A stretch of 64,000 nucleotides of DNA, taken from NCBI RefSeq assembly GCF_022965805.1, contig NC_133108.1:24023545-24087544 (forward strand), written 5' to 3'. This document shows positions 20,944-32,439 of this stretch, in pieces (within the stretch, counting starts at the first letter, position 1; every line of letters begins with the position of its first letter). Both the position numbers and the translations under genes were made by a program. The stretch comes from Primulina eburnea. Its lineage: Eukaryota; Streptophyta; Magnoliopsida; Lamiales; Gesneriaceae. The notes below the pieces were generated by a model, which was given only the letters and a program-made list of their open reading frames with translations, was not told where the DNA came from and searched no databases.

Positions 20944-23019
20944 TAAAAGCGGACCGGTTACGGTGGCCGGAAGCGCAACGGAAGTCAAAAATTTTTAATT
21001 TTCTACAAGAAATTTCGGCCACCATGGTTTTTGCACAATATTTACAAAACAACATCAAACATAGGATGTTTAGAGATTTACCTATCAATCTCAAGAGATT
21101 GATGAATGGCACAAACTAAAGTGTAAACACTTTAGCTCTTGTATGGATGAGTTGATCTACAAGCTACCTCCTTGAACACTCCTTGTTCAAAAATCAAGCC
21201 TACCACAAGCTATGTAAATCCCTTCTTGCTTTGCACTAGAAAAGCAAGAAGATTTTTCAATGAGAGGACTTTTATTCTCCAAGAATGAAGAACAAAACAA
21301 GAAGAAAATGGAGAGAATTTTTGAGAGCAAAATTTCGGCCAAGTGAGTGGTATGGAATGAGGGAGTGAAGTCTAGACTTGGGTGTGGGAAAAGTGAAAAA
21401 GTTGATCCCCATGCCATGCATTATTTTATTAAAAAGTATTCAAAGTCTCTTCACCTCCCAAGCATGCAAACCCTAGCATGTCCCACATATATTATATGGT
21501 TTTTAACACATTAAAAACCATGGACTAAATTTTAATTATCTCAAACACATTTGAGATTAATTAAATACTACTTGAATTTATTCAAGTCCCACTAGTTAAA
21601 TAATTATTTAATTGAGCTCTACAAGACTCAATATAATTTAATTCAACACTTGAATTATTTTTAATTATTTGGACTCTACCAGGTCCACTAGTGTTTAATT
21701 AATTCAACACTTGAATTAATTTAATTTAGTCCCCAATAATGTTTATGAAAATCACAATTTTCAACTACATTATTTATTTGGCCAAATTTTAATCTAGGAA
21801 CACTTCCTTAAATTAAAATTTATATTTCTCTCATAGAAGTCATACTTCTATTTTTCTTTACGCTTATAAACACATTTATAAGCCGTTCAACACATTGAAC
21901 TATTTTACTTCTCATCGGGATTTACAAAGCTAGTACTTGTGTGGCCCTCAATAGTTCATTGATACAACTAGCCGTGGGTTCACATCTCCATGTGATTCGG
22001 ACTAAACATGTCCTTATTCGAGCATACCCCTATTGCTCCATTCTTACTTGTCAACTCCTTGATAGTAAGAACGTCAGAACTCAAGTCTGATAGTACCCAA
22101 CCAATCACGTTAAACGCCTAGCAGCATCGCTTACGTGATTCCCTAGGTATCACATGATAGTGCCTGCAAGAACCATTCAATTATGGTTAGCGTACAGTAC
22201 GGTCCCTTCAACTCATATATCCCGACCGATTCGACAACTATTGGTTTATCGAGAGTTGTCAATGAATCGATACTATGTGTCATGTTGTGGTTGCATCGAT
22301 GGTGTAATCTATGAAACCCCTTTCATAATTACCACCATACTCTGATCAGAGATTTCAACCCACACATACATGAAAAACACATAGGATATCCATACCCGTA
22401 GGTAAGCGGTGAATCCCCGGCTACAATGCATCGACTCATATGTGTTTCGCCGTAACACCCAACCTTGCCACCTGATGACCCCATAAGAGTCGGTAAACAA
22501 GTCAAAGTGAAACGCTAGCACATAGAGTCTCAATGTTGTCCCGGGTCATAAGGACTAATGGTGTACAACCATAAACTAGGACCTTTCCACTCGATAAGTG
22601 AGAACCACTTGGAAAGTCCTTTATAGAGGGTTGTTTAGTGCACTCTACCAGGAACACCTATCTGCATGCTCGGACATCACAATGTCCCCTACCAATGAAA
22701 CATGGTACTCACATCGCAGATACTAGTCTCTAACTCGAGCGGCCTTTATCCTTCTTAGTGGCGGCTGAATCGACTAGGAACGGTTTAGAATATACAGTAT
22801 TCCAAATATGAGTTTCATGATACTCATCATATGAGCATCTCATATTCTTTCTACTATTTGTATATTCAAGGGCTTTATCTATGCAACTAGCATGGGTATA
22901 CAGATAAAGATTTGTCAAAATAATAAAATCAAATATTATTAAAATAAAGATCGTTTATACAAAGAGTTTCATCGTGAACAGTCGGCCAACATTTGGCTCG
23001 ACGTGCACCTACTCTAACA
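20944..23019 (-). mobile_element. 3' LTR of element E
   Basis: 2,076 bp. The terminal dinucleotide at 20944 is TA where the other LTR has TG. Adjoins the polypurine tract at 23020. Confidence 0.95.
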
Positions 23020-23033
23020 ATCTCCCACTTGCA
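23020..23033 (-). other. Polypurine tract of element E
   Basis: Minus strand TGCAAGTGGGAGAT between the pol stop codon (23034-23036) and the 3' LTR. Primes plus-strand DNA synthesis. Confidence 0.8.
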
Positions 23034-25922
23034 CTAGAGCACACTACCCATATACTTAAGACCCATTGATTCGCGATGCTTCTCGAATGATGGTCCTGGT
23101 AAAGGCTTAGTTAGTGGATCAGCAACATTATCTGCGGAGCCGACTTTGTCGATCGACACTTCTCCTCGTTCCACAATCTCTCGGAGGATGTGGTACTTTC
23201 TCAATACGTGTTTGGACTTCTGATGAGACCTTGGCTCCTTCGTCTGAGCTATGGCTCCCGTGTTGTCGCACATCATCGGGATAGGAGCAACTCCATTTGG
23301 AATGACGCCCAACTCTTGGACGAAATTCCTAATCCAAACAGCCTCTTTTGCTGCAGCCGATGCAGCAATGTATTCTGCCTCAGTGGTGGAATCCGCAGTA
23401 CTGTCTTGCTTGGAACTCTTCCAAGAGACAGCACCACCATTGAGCATGAATATGAATCCGGAGGTTGACTTCGAGTCATCAGCATCGCTTTGGAAGCTAG
23501 AGTCGGTATAGCCTTCCAATTTCAGTTTTCCACCCCCATAAACCAAGAACAACTTATTGGTCCTTCTCAAATACTTGAGGATGTCTTTCACAGCTTTCCA
23601 GTGTGGAAGATCAGGGTTGGATTGATATCTACTCACTACACTTAGTGCAAATGCCACGTCAGGACGTGTAGATATCATCCCATACATGATACTACCAATA
23701 GCCAAAGCATACGGAATTCGCGTCATCGCCGCTATCTCTGCATCAGTCTTGGGAGACATAGACTTGGATAGGGGCACACCATGACACATTGGTAGATGTG
23801 CTCTCTTGGACTCATCCATCGAGAACCGCTTCACGATGGTATCAATGTATGTGGACTGGGTGAGACCAAGCAATCTTCTTGATCTATCTCTATAGATTTG
23901 TATTCCCAATACAAAAGATGCTTCACCCAAGTCCTGCATTGAGAACTTACTTGCTAACCATATCTTTGTTGATTGCAACATTCCTACATCATTCCCAATG
24001 AATAGAATGTCATCAACATAAAGAACAAGGAATGTCACAGCACTCCCACTGACCTTCTTATACCCACAGGGTTCCTCAGGATTCTTAGTAAAACCAAACT
24101 CTTTGATTGTACTATCGAATCTGAGGTTCCAGCTCCTCGATGCCTGTTTAAAACCATAAATAGATCTTTGAAGTTTGCATACCATATGCTCACTTCCGAT
24201 AGATGTAAACCCTTCAGGTTGAGACATGTAAATTTCTTCCTTAATATCCCCATTAAGGAAGGCTGTCTTCACATCCATCTGCCATATCTCATAGTCATAC
24301 CATGCAGCTATGGCTAGCAATATCCTAATGGACTTGAACATCGCAACTGGAGAAAAGGTTTCCTCATAGTCAACACCTTGCCTTTGAGTATACCCTTTTG
24401 CTACCAATCGCGCCTTGAAGGTCAATACCTTCCCATCCGCCCCAAGTTTCCTCTTGTAAATCCATTTACATCCTATGGGAACAGTTCCCTCAGGTGGATC
24501 CACAAGATTCCACACTTGGTTCGAATGCATGGAATTCATCTCAGATTCCATTGCTTCAAGCCACTTGGATGAATCGGCATCTGATAACGCTTCCTTGAAG
24601 GTCCTTGGATCACATCCAAGATTAGGCTCATCATGGCCCTCTTCAAGAAGCAGACCATACCTCATAGGTGGTCTCGAGACTCTCTCGGTTCTTCTAGGAG
24701 CTTGTATCTCCTCACTTGGCTTCTCGGGTGTGGGTTCTACAACTGTGGGTGTCTCTCGAACCTCTTCGAGTTCTATCATCTCGCCCTTTCTATCCAATAG
24801 AAATTCCTTTTCCAAAAAGTTTGCATTCCTAGAAACAAACACCTTTGTTTCTTGGGGATGATAGAAATAATATCCAATTGAATTCCTTGGATATCCCACA
24901 AAGTAGCATAAAATGGATCGACTATCCAATTTATCTCCCACTGCCTGCTTCACATAAGCAGGACACCCCCATATTCTAAGATAAGAATACTTGGGAGGCT
25001 TACCCATCCATATATCATATGGAGTCTTGTCAACTGCCTTTGTATGGACATTGTTCAACAACAGTGCCGCTGTTTCAAGCGCATATCCCCAAAAGGATGG
25101 CGGTAACTCCGTGAACCCCATCATAGACCGAACCATGTCCATCAAAGTCCGGTTACGACGCTCCGAAACACCATTCAACTGTGGTGTAGCGGGAGGAGTC
25201 CACTGCGAGAGAATCCCATTCTCTCTAAGATACTCTTGGAACTCGACACTCAAGTACTCACCACCTCGATCCGATCGAAGTGTCTTGATGCTTCGTCCCA
25301 ATTGTTTCTCTACTTCACTTCTGAATTCTTTGAACCTTTCAAAGGCTTCAGACTTGTATTTCATCAAATACACATACCCATACCTCGAAAAGTCATCGGT
25401 AAAGGTGATGAAGTAGGAATGTCCATGCTTAGTGGTGATGCTAAGTGGACCGCACACGTCGGTATGAATCAAATCCAATAACCCTTTGGCTCGCTCCGCA
25501 TGGCCCTTAAAGGGAATTTTGGTCATCTTTCCTTTTAGACAGGATTCACAAGTCGTGAGAGCATTAATATCGGACATATCAAACATGCCAACTCCCACTA
25601 GCTTGTTCATCCTTCTTAGGGAAATATGACCTAATCGAGCATGCCATAATTGTGCCGAATTAAGAGTATCTTGTTTGCGCTTATTTGTTGTTGTTATCGT
25701 TTGGACATTGTTAAGTGGAATATCTTTTAATTTTAAGGTGTAGAGATTGTTTTCAAGTTCACCCGTACCAACTAAACATTCATTCTTGTAAATATTGCAA
25801 ACACCTTTGCCAAATAAACAAGAAAATCCATCAATATCAAGCATAGAAATGGAAATAATGTTTTTAACCAAGTCTGGTACATACAAAACATCTCTCAAAA
25901 CAAGCTTAAAATCATTGTTCAA
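23034..25922 (-). CDS. Angela-type pol: integrase, reverse transcriptase, RNase H
   Basis: A 962-residue open frame in the same frame as gag upstream. The integrase zinc site has His 94, His 99, Cys 125 and Cys 128 (LWHARLGH, CESC). Catalytic residues are D155 (HTDVCGPL), D218 (RSDRGGEY) and E254 (GVSERRNRTL). RT has WQMDVKTAFLNGD and LYVDDILFIGND (about residue 635). RNase H follows from about residue 810 (GYTDSSFQSD, TTEAEYIAAS, CDNTGAIA), and the TAG abuts the polypurine tract. The first ATG used here lies 15 codons after a TGA that separates it from gag-protease; the natural product would be a polyprotein cleaved in virus-like particles. All catalytic motifs are intact. Confidence 0.92.
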   Translation of the reverse strand: MNNDFKLVLRDVLYVPDLVKNIISISMLDIDGFSCLFGKGVCNIYKNECLVGTGELENNLYTLKLKDIPLNNVQTITTTNKRKQDTLNSAQLWHARLGHISLRRMNKLVGVGMFDMSDINALTTCESCLKGKMTKIPFKGHAERAKGLLDLIHTDVCGPLSITTKHGHSYFITFTDDFSRYGYVYLMKYKSEAFERFKEFRSEVEKQLGRSIKTLRSDRGGEYLSVEFQEYLRENGILSQWTPPATPQLNGVSERRNRTLMDMVRSMMGFTELPPSFWGYALETAALLLNNVHTKAVDKTPYDIWMGKPPKYSYLRIWGCPAYVKQAVGDKLDSRSILCYFVGYPRNSIGYYFYHPQETKVFVSRNANFLEKEFLLDRKGEMIELEEVRETPTVVEPTPEKPSEEIQAPRRTERVSRPPMRYGLLLEEGHDEPNLGCDPRTFKEALSDADSSKWLEAMESEMNSMHSNQVWNLVDPPEGTVPIGCKWIYKRKLGADGKVLTFKARLVAKGYTQRQGVDYEETFSPVAMFKSIRILLAIAAWYDYEIWQMDVKTAFLNGDIKEEIYMSQPEGFTSIGSEHMVCKLQRSIYGFKQASRSWNLRFDSTIKEFGFTKNPEEPCGYKKVSGSAVTFLVLYVDDILFIGNDVGMLQSTKIWLASKFSMQDLGEASFVLGIQIYRDRSRRLLGLTQSTYIDTIVKRFSMDESKRAHLPMCHGVPLSKSMSPKTDAEIAAMTRIPYALAIGSIMYGMISTRPDVAFALSVVSRYQSNPDLPHWKAVKDILKYLRRTNKLFLVYGGGKLKLEGYTDSSFQSDADDSKSTSGFIFMLNGGAVSWKSSKQDSTADSTTEAEYIAASAAAKEAVWIRNFVQELGVIPNGVAPIPMMCDNTGAIAQTKEPRSHQKSKHVLRKYHILREIVERGEVSIDKVGSADNVADPLTKPLPGPSFEKHRESMGLKYMGSVL

Positions 25923-25937
25923 TATTAAATAAACATC

Positions 25938-26972
25938 TCATACGGCTTTGGCAGCAACCCTTGCTCCATTGCCCATCCTTAGGAAGGTCTCACCCTCTCG
26001 GAGCCTCCTACTTCTTCCCATCACCTGCAAATCATTACAGAGATGTGAGCCACAGCCGGTATCTAATACCTGAGAAGTAGAATTAATCGAGATATTTACT
26101 TCAATATAGAACATACCCTTGCCAGAACCCTTCTGCGCAAGATATTCCCTGCAATTACGCCTCCAATGTCCAGGCTTCTTGCAGTGATGACAGATGTCAA
26201 CTGTCTTCTCAGCCTTGGCTGGCGCGGCTGCCACTACGGGACTCGGAGTCTGCCTCTTCAAGGGCTCGCTCTTCTTGGGGCGCTTGAAAGAACGCTTCTT
26301 TCCCTTCCCAGGTGGACCGGTCTTCGTGCCAGATGAAGAGCCCACATAAAGAACCGACTTCTCCTTTTTGATGGTGGACTCAAAGGTCACAAGCATGTTC
26401 ACCAACTCTTCAAGGCTGGGCTCGAGCTTGTTCATATTGAAGTTCACGACAAAAGGATCGAAAGAGCTAGGCAGCGACAGCAACAACACATCCGTGGTCA
26501 ACTCCGATGGCAAGATCAAATCCATGCCAACAAGCTTGTCCACGAGCCCAATCAACTTTAGGCCATGCTCATGGACCGAAGTCCCATCTCGCATGCGTAA
26601 AGTGATGAGCTCCTTTACTGTGGCATGCCTCAAAGGCCGAGTCTGCTCACCGAAGAGCTCCTTGAGGTGCATATGAATGTCAGCTGCATTCTTAGCATCC
26701 TCGAATCGCCTTTGCTGCTCATCGTTCATCGAAGCCTGCATATAACACTTGGCCTTCAAGTCATGGTCGCACCAATCCTTGTAGGTCTGCAGTTCCTCGG
26801 GACTGCAGTTAGTCGGAGCCTCATCAGGGGGCGACTCAGTCAGTGTGTATGCGATTTTCTCCGAGTTCAAGACAATCTTTAGATTTCTTAGCCAAGTGAT
26901 ATAGTTAGGTCCGGTTAGAACGTGTTTTTCGAGAATAACGGAAAACGGGTTGCGAATTGATGACATTGTCAC
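25938..26972 (-). CDS. Angela-type gag and protease
   Basis: 344 codons from MTMSSIRNPFSVILEKHVL. The capsid domain of the Copia gag class (about residues 15-205) is followed by a basic Pro-rich linker, a zinc knuckle CHHCKKPGHWRRNC (about residue 260) and the protease active site VLDTGCGSHLC (about 305). The frame stops with TGA at 25938-25940 inside the protease and then continues in the same frame into pol. The TGA is most simply one nonsense change (Gly GGA to TGA), which would cut Gag-Pol and truncate the protease while leaving capsid and nucleocapsid intact. Confidence 0.9.
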   Translation of the reverse strand: MTMSSIRNPFSVILEKHVLTGPNYITWLRNLKIVLNSEKIAYTLTESPPDEAPTNCSPEELQTYKDWCDHDLKAKCYMQASMNDEQQRRFEDAKNAADIHMHLKELFGEQTRPLRHATVKELITLRMRDGTSVHEHGLKLIGLVDKLVGMDLILPSELTTDVLLLSLPSSFDPFVVNFNMNKLEPSLEELVNMLVTFESTIKKEKSVLYVGSSSGTKTGPPGKGKKRSFKRPKKSEPLKRQTPSPVVAAAPAKAEKTVDICHHCKKPGHWRRNCREYLAQKGSGKGMFYIEVNISINSTSQVLDTGCGSHLCNDLQVMGRSRRLREGETFLRMGNGARVAAKAV

Positions 26973-28729
26973 AGATTTGTACTGAAAAGTAAAACAGATA
27001 AATGTTAATGACTATTTTAAAATATTTAATAAGATATAAAGTTTGGACTTTTACTTTATAAATTATCGCTCCCACTGTTTTGACATTTTCACTACCCTCT
27101 AGTGAAAACGGGAAACACTTTCCTCAGTAGGTACGTAAGGTCCAATCAGCGAATTGTGATCCCGAATAATATCGGCCATCACAATTCCTAAAAGGTAGTT
27201 TCCAATTGCATCGCCATGCAACCCTCTACGTAAACTTTTGTCTCACGTTTGATTAGGACCCAATAATATGACGTCGTTCATCTTCACGTGTCAAGCCTTA
27301 CCCATCAATGTTGAACCTTAATGGACGGTCGCCATGAGTTCCCTCAATAATATGAGCCGAAATCATGGGAGTTCCACGTAGTTCACATCACCATGTCAAT
27401 GGATGTCACAGCTTTCCGGCACCCAAAGCTCCCCCAATAATATGAGCCGAGCTCCAAGTACGGGTAGCGTTCATCATGCACCCATTGTCGATGGAAGACA
27501 AGGAAATTATAAACAAATTTATAATTCCCCTTTTCGGGCTTGATATTAATTTTGAATCTTATTCAAAATGAGGGTTTTTAATTTTGAAAGGTCTCATCAT
27601 TAATTTTATTTAAAAAACTCGCCATGTTTGATCGTATGTTTGCCGGATTCATGCAACTTTGTTATTATAATAATAATAACGCACATACTCAGTATTTATA
27701 ACATATCATGCATATATTATAAATAGAAAACAGTACAAGGATGATCAATTGCCCCAATACTAATGGCCCGTGTGAGCTAAACACGGGCCTAGGTCCAATC
27801 CTAGGGTAAATGCAAGGGATGCAATGCAACTAAATTATTACATTAGCATTCAATATTACATGTCTTCGATCTTCATAATCACCAAGGCCACCATCTTCCA
27901 ATCTTGATCTTCCACTATTCTAATATTTACAATTAAATATCCATGGCACATAGGGATACATCTCATGGGGTGGGAACGGGCCATAAACCAAGCCCACTTT
28001 AAATTGATAATTATTACAATCATACAACACAAATATCCTAGCATACACCTAGCAAATTGGGCTTGGGCTTTTGATCATCCTTCATGCATAATATCACATA
28101 TCATACACCATCAATTAATTATCACAATAATTAATTGATCCAATATTATATATCTTGATCTAATCACTAACCGCCACAATTATAAATTAAATTAACAAAG
28201 TATACAAACACCTTTGTCTACTTTCAAATTAATTTATTTATAATCGAATTTCTTGTAAATCACAATTTACTATAAATAATTAAAGTCATACTTCAATTAT
28301 TTATTTTATGAGAAAATATATGCAACAATTGTAAATTTAAACTTAAGAGCCCAAAAACCATTTTTCACCAAAAATATTTTGGCCCATTTAAATTTCACAA
28401 ATTATGTTGTCCATCCAATGGCCCAACATCTCAAGGCCCATGACACTAAGATTCTCCAAAACACTTTTGGAAACCCTAGCCGTCATCGCCGTCGCCGGAT
28501 TCCGGCAACAAAAAAATTTTTTTTTTTATTTTAAAAACAGCAACTTTCGGGGGGCTGCCCCTTGCTGCCCGAAATTCTCGGGCAGCCCCGAAAAATTTTT
28601 TTTTTTTTTTTTTGTTTGTCACATAAAATTTTCGGCCTTGATGATTTCCTTGCAAAAATATTTCTCAAGCGGTTAGAAATCGATCTCAATACAATATTAC
28701 GTAAATATAACACAAAAACCGTAACCTTA
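26973..28729 (-). other. Long structured leader of element E
   Basis: About 1.76 kb between primer site and gag, without a supported ORF. It contains several inverted repeats: 27086-27108 (9-bp stem TTTTCACTA/TAGTGAAAA), 27152-27186 (9-bp stem AATTGTGAT/ATCACAATT with an inner CCGA/TCGG stem), and two CCTAGG palindromes near 27787-27806. A GC-rich cluster lies at 28536-28590. Such leaders usually hold packaging and dimerisation signals; that role is inferred. Confidence 0.65.
28536..28590 (-). repeat. GGGCAGC/GCTGCCC inverted repeats in E leader
   Basis: GGGGCTGCCC and its complement GGGCAGCCCC, plus an inner pair CTGCCCGA and TTCGGGCAG, next to a T-run at 28591-28610. Alternative pairings give a 9- to 10-bp GC stem. 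Homologous in position to 15056-15140 in element C, but with fewer copies. Confidence 0.75.
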
Positions 28730-28741
28730 GCTCGGATACCA
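28730..28741 (-). other. Primer-binding site of element E
   Basis: Minus strand TGGTATCCGAGC, ten of twelve bases matching the tRNA-iMet complement TGGTATCAGAGC, two bases from the 5' LTR end. Confidence 0.8.
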
Positions 28742-28743
28742 CT

Positions 28744-30819
28744 TGAAAGCGGACCGGTTACGGTGGCCGGAAGCGTAACGGAAGTCAAAAATTTTTAATT
28801 TTCTACAAGAAATTTCGGCCACCATGGTTTTTGCACAATATTTACAAAACAACATCAAACATAGGATGTTTAGAGATTTACCTATCAATCTCAAGAGATT
28901 GATGAATGGCACCAACTAAAGTGTAAACACTTTAGCTCTTGTATGGATGAGTTGATCTACAAGCTACCTCCTTGAACACTCCTTGTTCAAAAATCAAGCC
29001 CACCACAAGTTATGTAAATCCCTTCTTGCTTTGCACTAGAAAAGCAAGAAGATTTTTCAATGAGAGGACTTTTATTCTCCAAGAATGAAGAACAAAACAA
29101 GAAGAAAATGGAGAGAATTTTTGAGAGCAAAATTTCGGCCAAGTGAGTGGTATGGAATGAGGGAGTGAAGTCTAGACTTGGGTGTGGGAAAAGTGAAAAA
29201 GTTGATCCCCATGCCATGCATTATTTTATTAAAAAGTATTCAAAGTCTCTTCACCTCCCAAGCATGCAAACCCTAGCATGTCCCACATATATTATATGGT
29301 TTTTAACACATTAAAAACCATGGACTAAATTTTAATTATCTCAAACACATTTGAGATTAATTAAATACTACTTGAATTTATTCAAGTCCCACTAGTTAAA
29401 TAATTATTTAATTGAGCTCTACAAGACTCAATATAATTTAATTCAACACTTGAATTATTTTTAATTATTTGGACTCTACTAGGTCCACTAGTGTTTAATT
29501 AATTCAACACTTGAATTAATTTAATTTAGTCCCCAATAATGTTTATGAAAATCACAATTTTCAACTACATTATTTACTTGGCCAAATTTTAATCTAGGAA
29601 CACTTCCTTAAATTAAAATTTATATTTCTCTCATAGAAGTCATACTTCTATTTTTCTTTACGCTTATAAACACATTTATAAGCCGTTCAACACATTGAAC
29701 TATTTTACTTCTCATCGGGATTTACAAAGCTAGTACTTGTGTGGCTCTCAATGGTTCATTGATAAAACTAGCCGTGGGTTCACATCTCCATGTGATTCGG
29801 ACTAAACATGTCCTTATTCGAGAATACCCCTATTGCTCCATTCTTACTTGTCAACTCCTTGATAGTAAGAACGTCAGAACTCAAGTCTGATAGTACCCAA
29901 CCAAACACGTTAAACGCCTACCAGCATCGCTTACGTGATTCCCTAGGTATCACATGATAGTGCCTTCAAGAACCATTCAATTATGGTTAGCGTACAGTAC
30001 GGTCCCTTCAACTCATATATCCCGACCGATTCGACAACTATTGGTTTATCGAGAGTTGTCAATGAATCGATACTATGTGTCATGTTGTGGTTGCATCGAT
30101 AGTGTAATCTATGAAACCCCTTTCATAATTACCACCATACTCTGATCAGAGATTTCAACCATACACATACATGAAAAACACATAGGATATCCATACCCGT
30201 AGGTAAGCGGTGAATCCCCGGCTACAATGCATCGACTCCTATGTGTTTCGCCGTAACACCCAACCTTGCCACCTGATGACCCCATAAGAGTCGGTAAACA
30301 AGTCAAAGTGAAACGCTAGCACATAGAGTCTCAATGTTGTCCCGGGTCATAAGGACTAATGGTGTACAACCATAAACTAGGACCTTTCCACTCGATAAGT
30401 GAGAACCACTTGGAAAGTCCTTTATAGAGGGTTGTTCAGTGCACTCTACCAGGAGCACCTATCTGCATGCTCGGACATCACAACGTCCCCTACCAATGAA
30501 ACATGGTACTCACATCGCAGATACTAGTCTCTAACTCGAGCGGCCTTTATCCTTCTTAGTGGCGGCTGAATCGACTAGGAACGGTTTAGAATATACAGTA
30601 TTCCAAATATGAGTTTCATGATACTCATCATATGAGCATCTCATATTCTTTCTACTATTTGTATATTCAAGGGCTTTATCTATGCAACTAGAATGGGTAT
30701 ACAGATAAAGATTTGCCAAAATAATAAATTCAAATATTATTAAAATAAAATCGTTTATACAAAGAGTTTCATCGTGAACAGTCGGCCAACACTTGGCTCG
30801 ACGTACACCTACTCTAACA
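28744..30819 (-). mobile_element. 5' LTR of element E
   Basis: 2,076 bp, plus-strand reading TGAAAGCGG to ACTCTAACA, the same length as the 3' LTR. TSD TCACT follows at 30820. Confidence 0.95.
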
Positions 30820-31467
30820 TCACTATCACCAGAACAACTACACTACCTTTTTCTAGACCCGAGGGAGTGGTGATACATGAAGAGGTGGATTCAACAATTT
30901 CAGGACTAAGTATTTCTCATGTCCTCATCAACAGTTATTTATTTTAAAAAATTCCCATAGTACATCCTCAGAAGAGCGGGCTGAACCATCAACTGAACAG
31001 CTAGAGCCATCCCAGAAAGCAGTTGCTGAACTAACTGAGAAAGCAATTGTTCCTTCTACAAAGGATGCTTAACTGACATTTTCTGCTCTTCAATCTCCTC
31101 CCGCAGGTCTTCAACTCTATACTTATGCTGAGTTATCATTGGCAAATGTCGATGAAGTAATACAATCAGTTGCCGCTAATATCCAACTGAAGGTTCTAAC
31201 TGAAGAATCATTTTAAGACCTGAGCAAACTGAACAACCATCCTCAGAGACTATTTTACAAGAAATTGAAGAACCAGTTCAGTCGCCCGCCATGACAGAAC
31301 AAGAAGTTCAAGCTAAAACTGAAGTGGCTCAGTTGTACTTAGAACCAACTGAAGAAGTACCAACTGAAGATCCGACTGAAGTATCAGCTGATAAACAACC
31401 TGAAGAACCTACAAGCTCCACTGTTGTTCAGATTTCTACTCCTCCTCCAGAACTTCAATAGGAAGTA
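30820..31467 (+). pseudogene. Sense accessory ORF, copy 2, C-terminal part
   Basis: Continues the copy begun at 20248 after element E. Homologous to 19331-19940 of copy 1: the Gln/Glu/Thr-rich tail with many ACTGAA codons (TEVAQLYLEPTEEVPTED near 31320-31380). It has stops near 31070 and 31215 and a TAG near 31459. It then meets the D-element LTR at 31468; AAGTA (31463-31467) is the left half of D's target duplication. Confidence 0.6.
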
Positions 31468-32439
31468 TGTAATGTACCGTACTTTTAAACTATTTTAAAA
31501 TTTGCGTAAAAATAAAAATTTTCTTAAATAAATAATAAACTTTCAAATTACTTAAAAAATTAATTTGCTCGTCTAAAAAAATACTTGAAATAAAAACAAT
31601 TACAAACAAATATTGCAAAAAGTAATCGTTTAAATATTGTAAAAAAACTCATTATAATCAAAGTATTTGAAACATGCATAAAGTTCTTAAAAACATAGGG
31701 GTCATCCGGTTTAGCCTTCGCGCAGTCCGAGCCAGCTCACTGGCCCCACCCTCTCGTCTCATCATGCTTGTCCTCATCTGCATTGATCAAGTCTAGTGAG
31801 TCTAAGGACTCAAAATATATAAACTGAGAGTAACAAATCATATGTAATAAAACCACATGTATTTGAAAGTAGATCGTACACACTAAAACTTAAACGTACT
31901 TACATAAATATAGACGTACCAACATTTCATAAAACATTTCTTAAACATGCCTGCATCATACATATTTGAACATACATAAACATAACCATGTTTACGTAGA
32001 TACATGTTTCAAAGCAAGTAACCAATACATAAATACGCCTGATCAGACTAAACCATAGTACTAGGTTGGCAGGGATGTCCACCACCACATACATAAGATC
32101 CTCCCCGGTCATGCTTTATTGAATGGATTGGTCTCTGGTCATGCTTAACAGATTTCCAATCCCGATATAAACCCAATCATGCTTTACCGGGGTGGAGAGG
32201 TCCTCGGCCACGTTCACCGACTTCCAAACCCGTTCATAATTGATCACACGACAATTAGCATACCTCAAAAACATAAAAATATATTCTTTGCACGTAAAAC
32301 ATACTTAAAAATGTCAAGGGCTTCGTTGGAATGCTCTGGAAATGCTGCCCTAACCACAACACCAAAGATTCAGAAGATCCCAACAAAGCCTGCAACCAAA
32401 ACTTGAGAAAACGTGAAGAACATACACAAATTTTAACAG

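Larger units (their letters stand above)
20944..30819 (-). mobile_element. Copia element E, Angela/BARE type, nearly intact
   Basis: A 9,876-bp element flanked by TCACT (20939-20943 and 30820-30824). The uninterrupted copy of the target at 19319-19335 confirms the duplication. Both LTRs are 2,076 bp. Minus-strand order: 5' LTR, primer site, 1.76-kb leader, gag-protease, integrase-RT-RNase H, polypurine tract, 3' LTR. The Copia domain order (integrase before RT) and close resemblance of RT and RNase H to BARE-1 place it in the Angela lineage. I count about 27 differences between the LTRs (1.3%). Confidence 0.95.

Noticed and set aside
28501..28620. GC-rich rho-independent-type terminator (stem plus T run)
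   Set aside because: Plant nuclear DNA; the stem and T run lie in a retrotransposon leader, and in the element's own orientation the run is A-rich.
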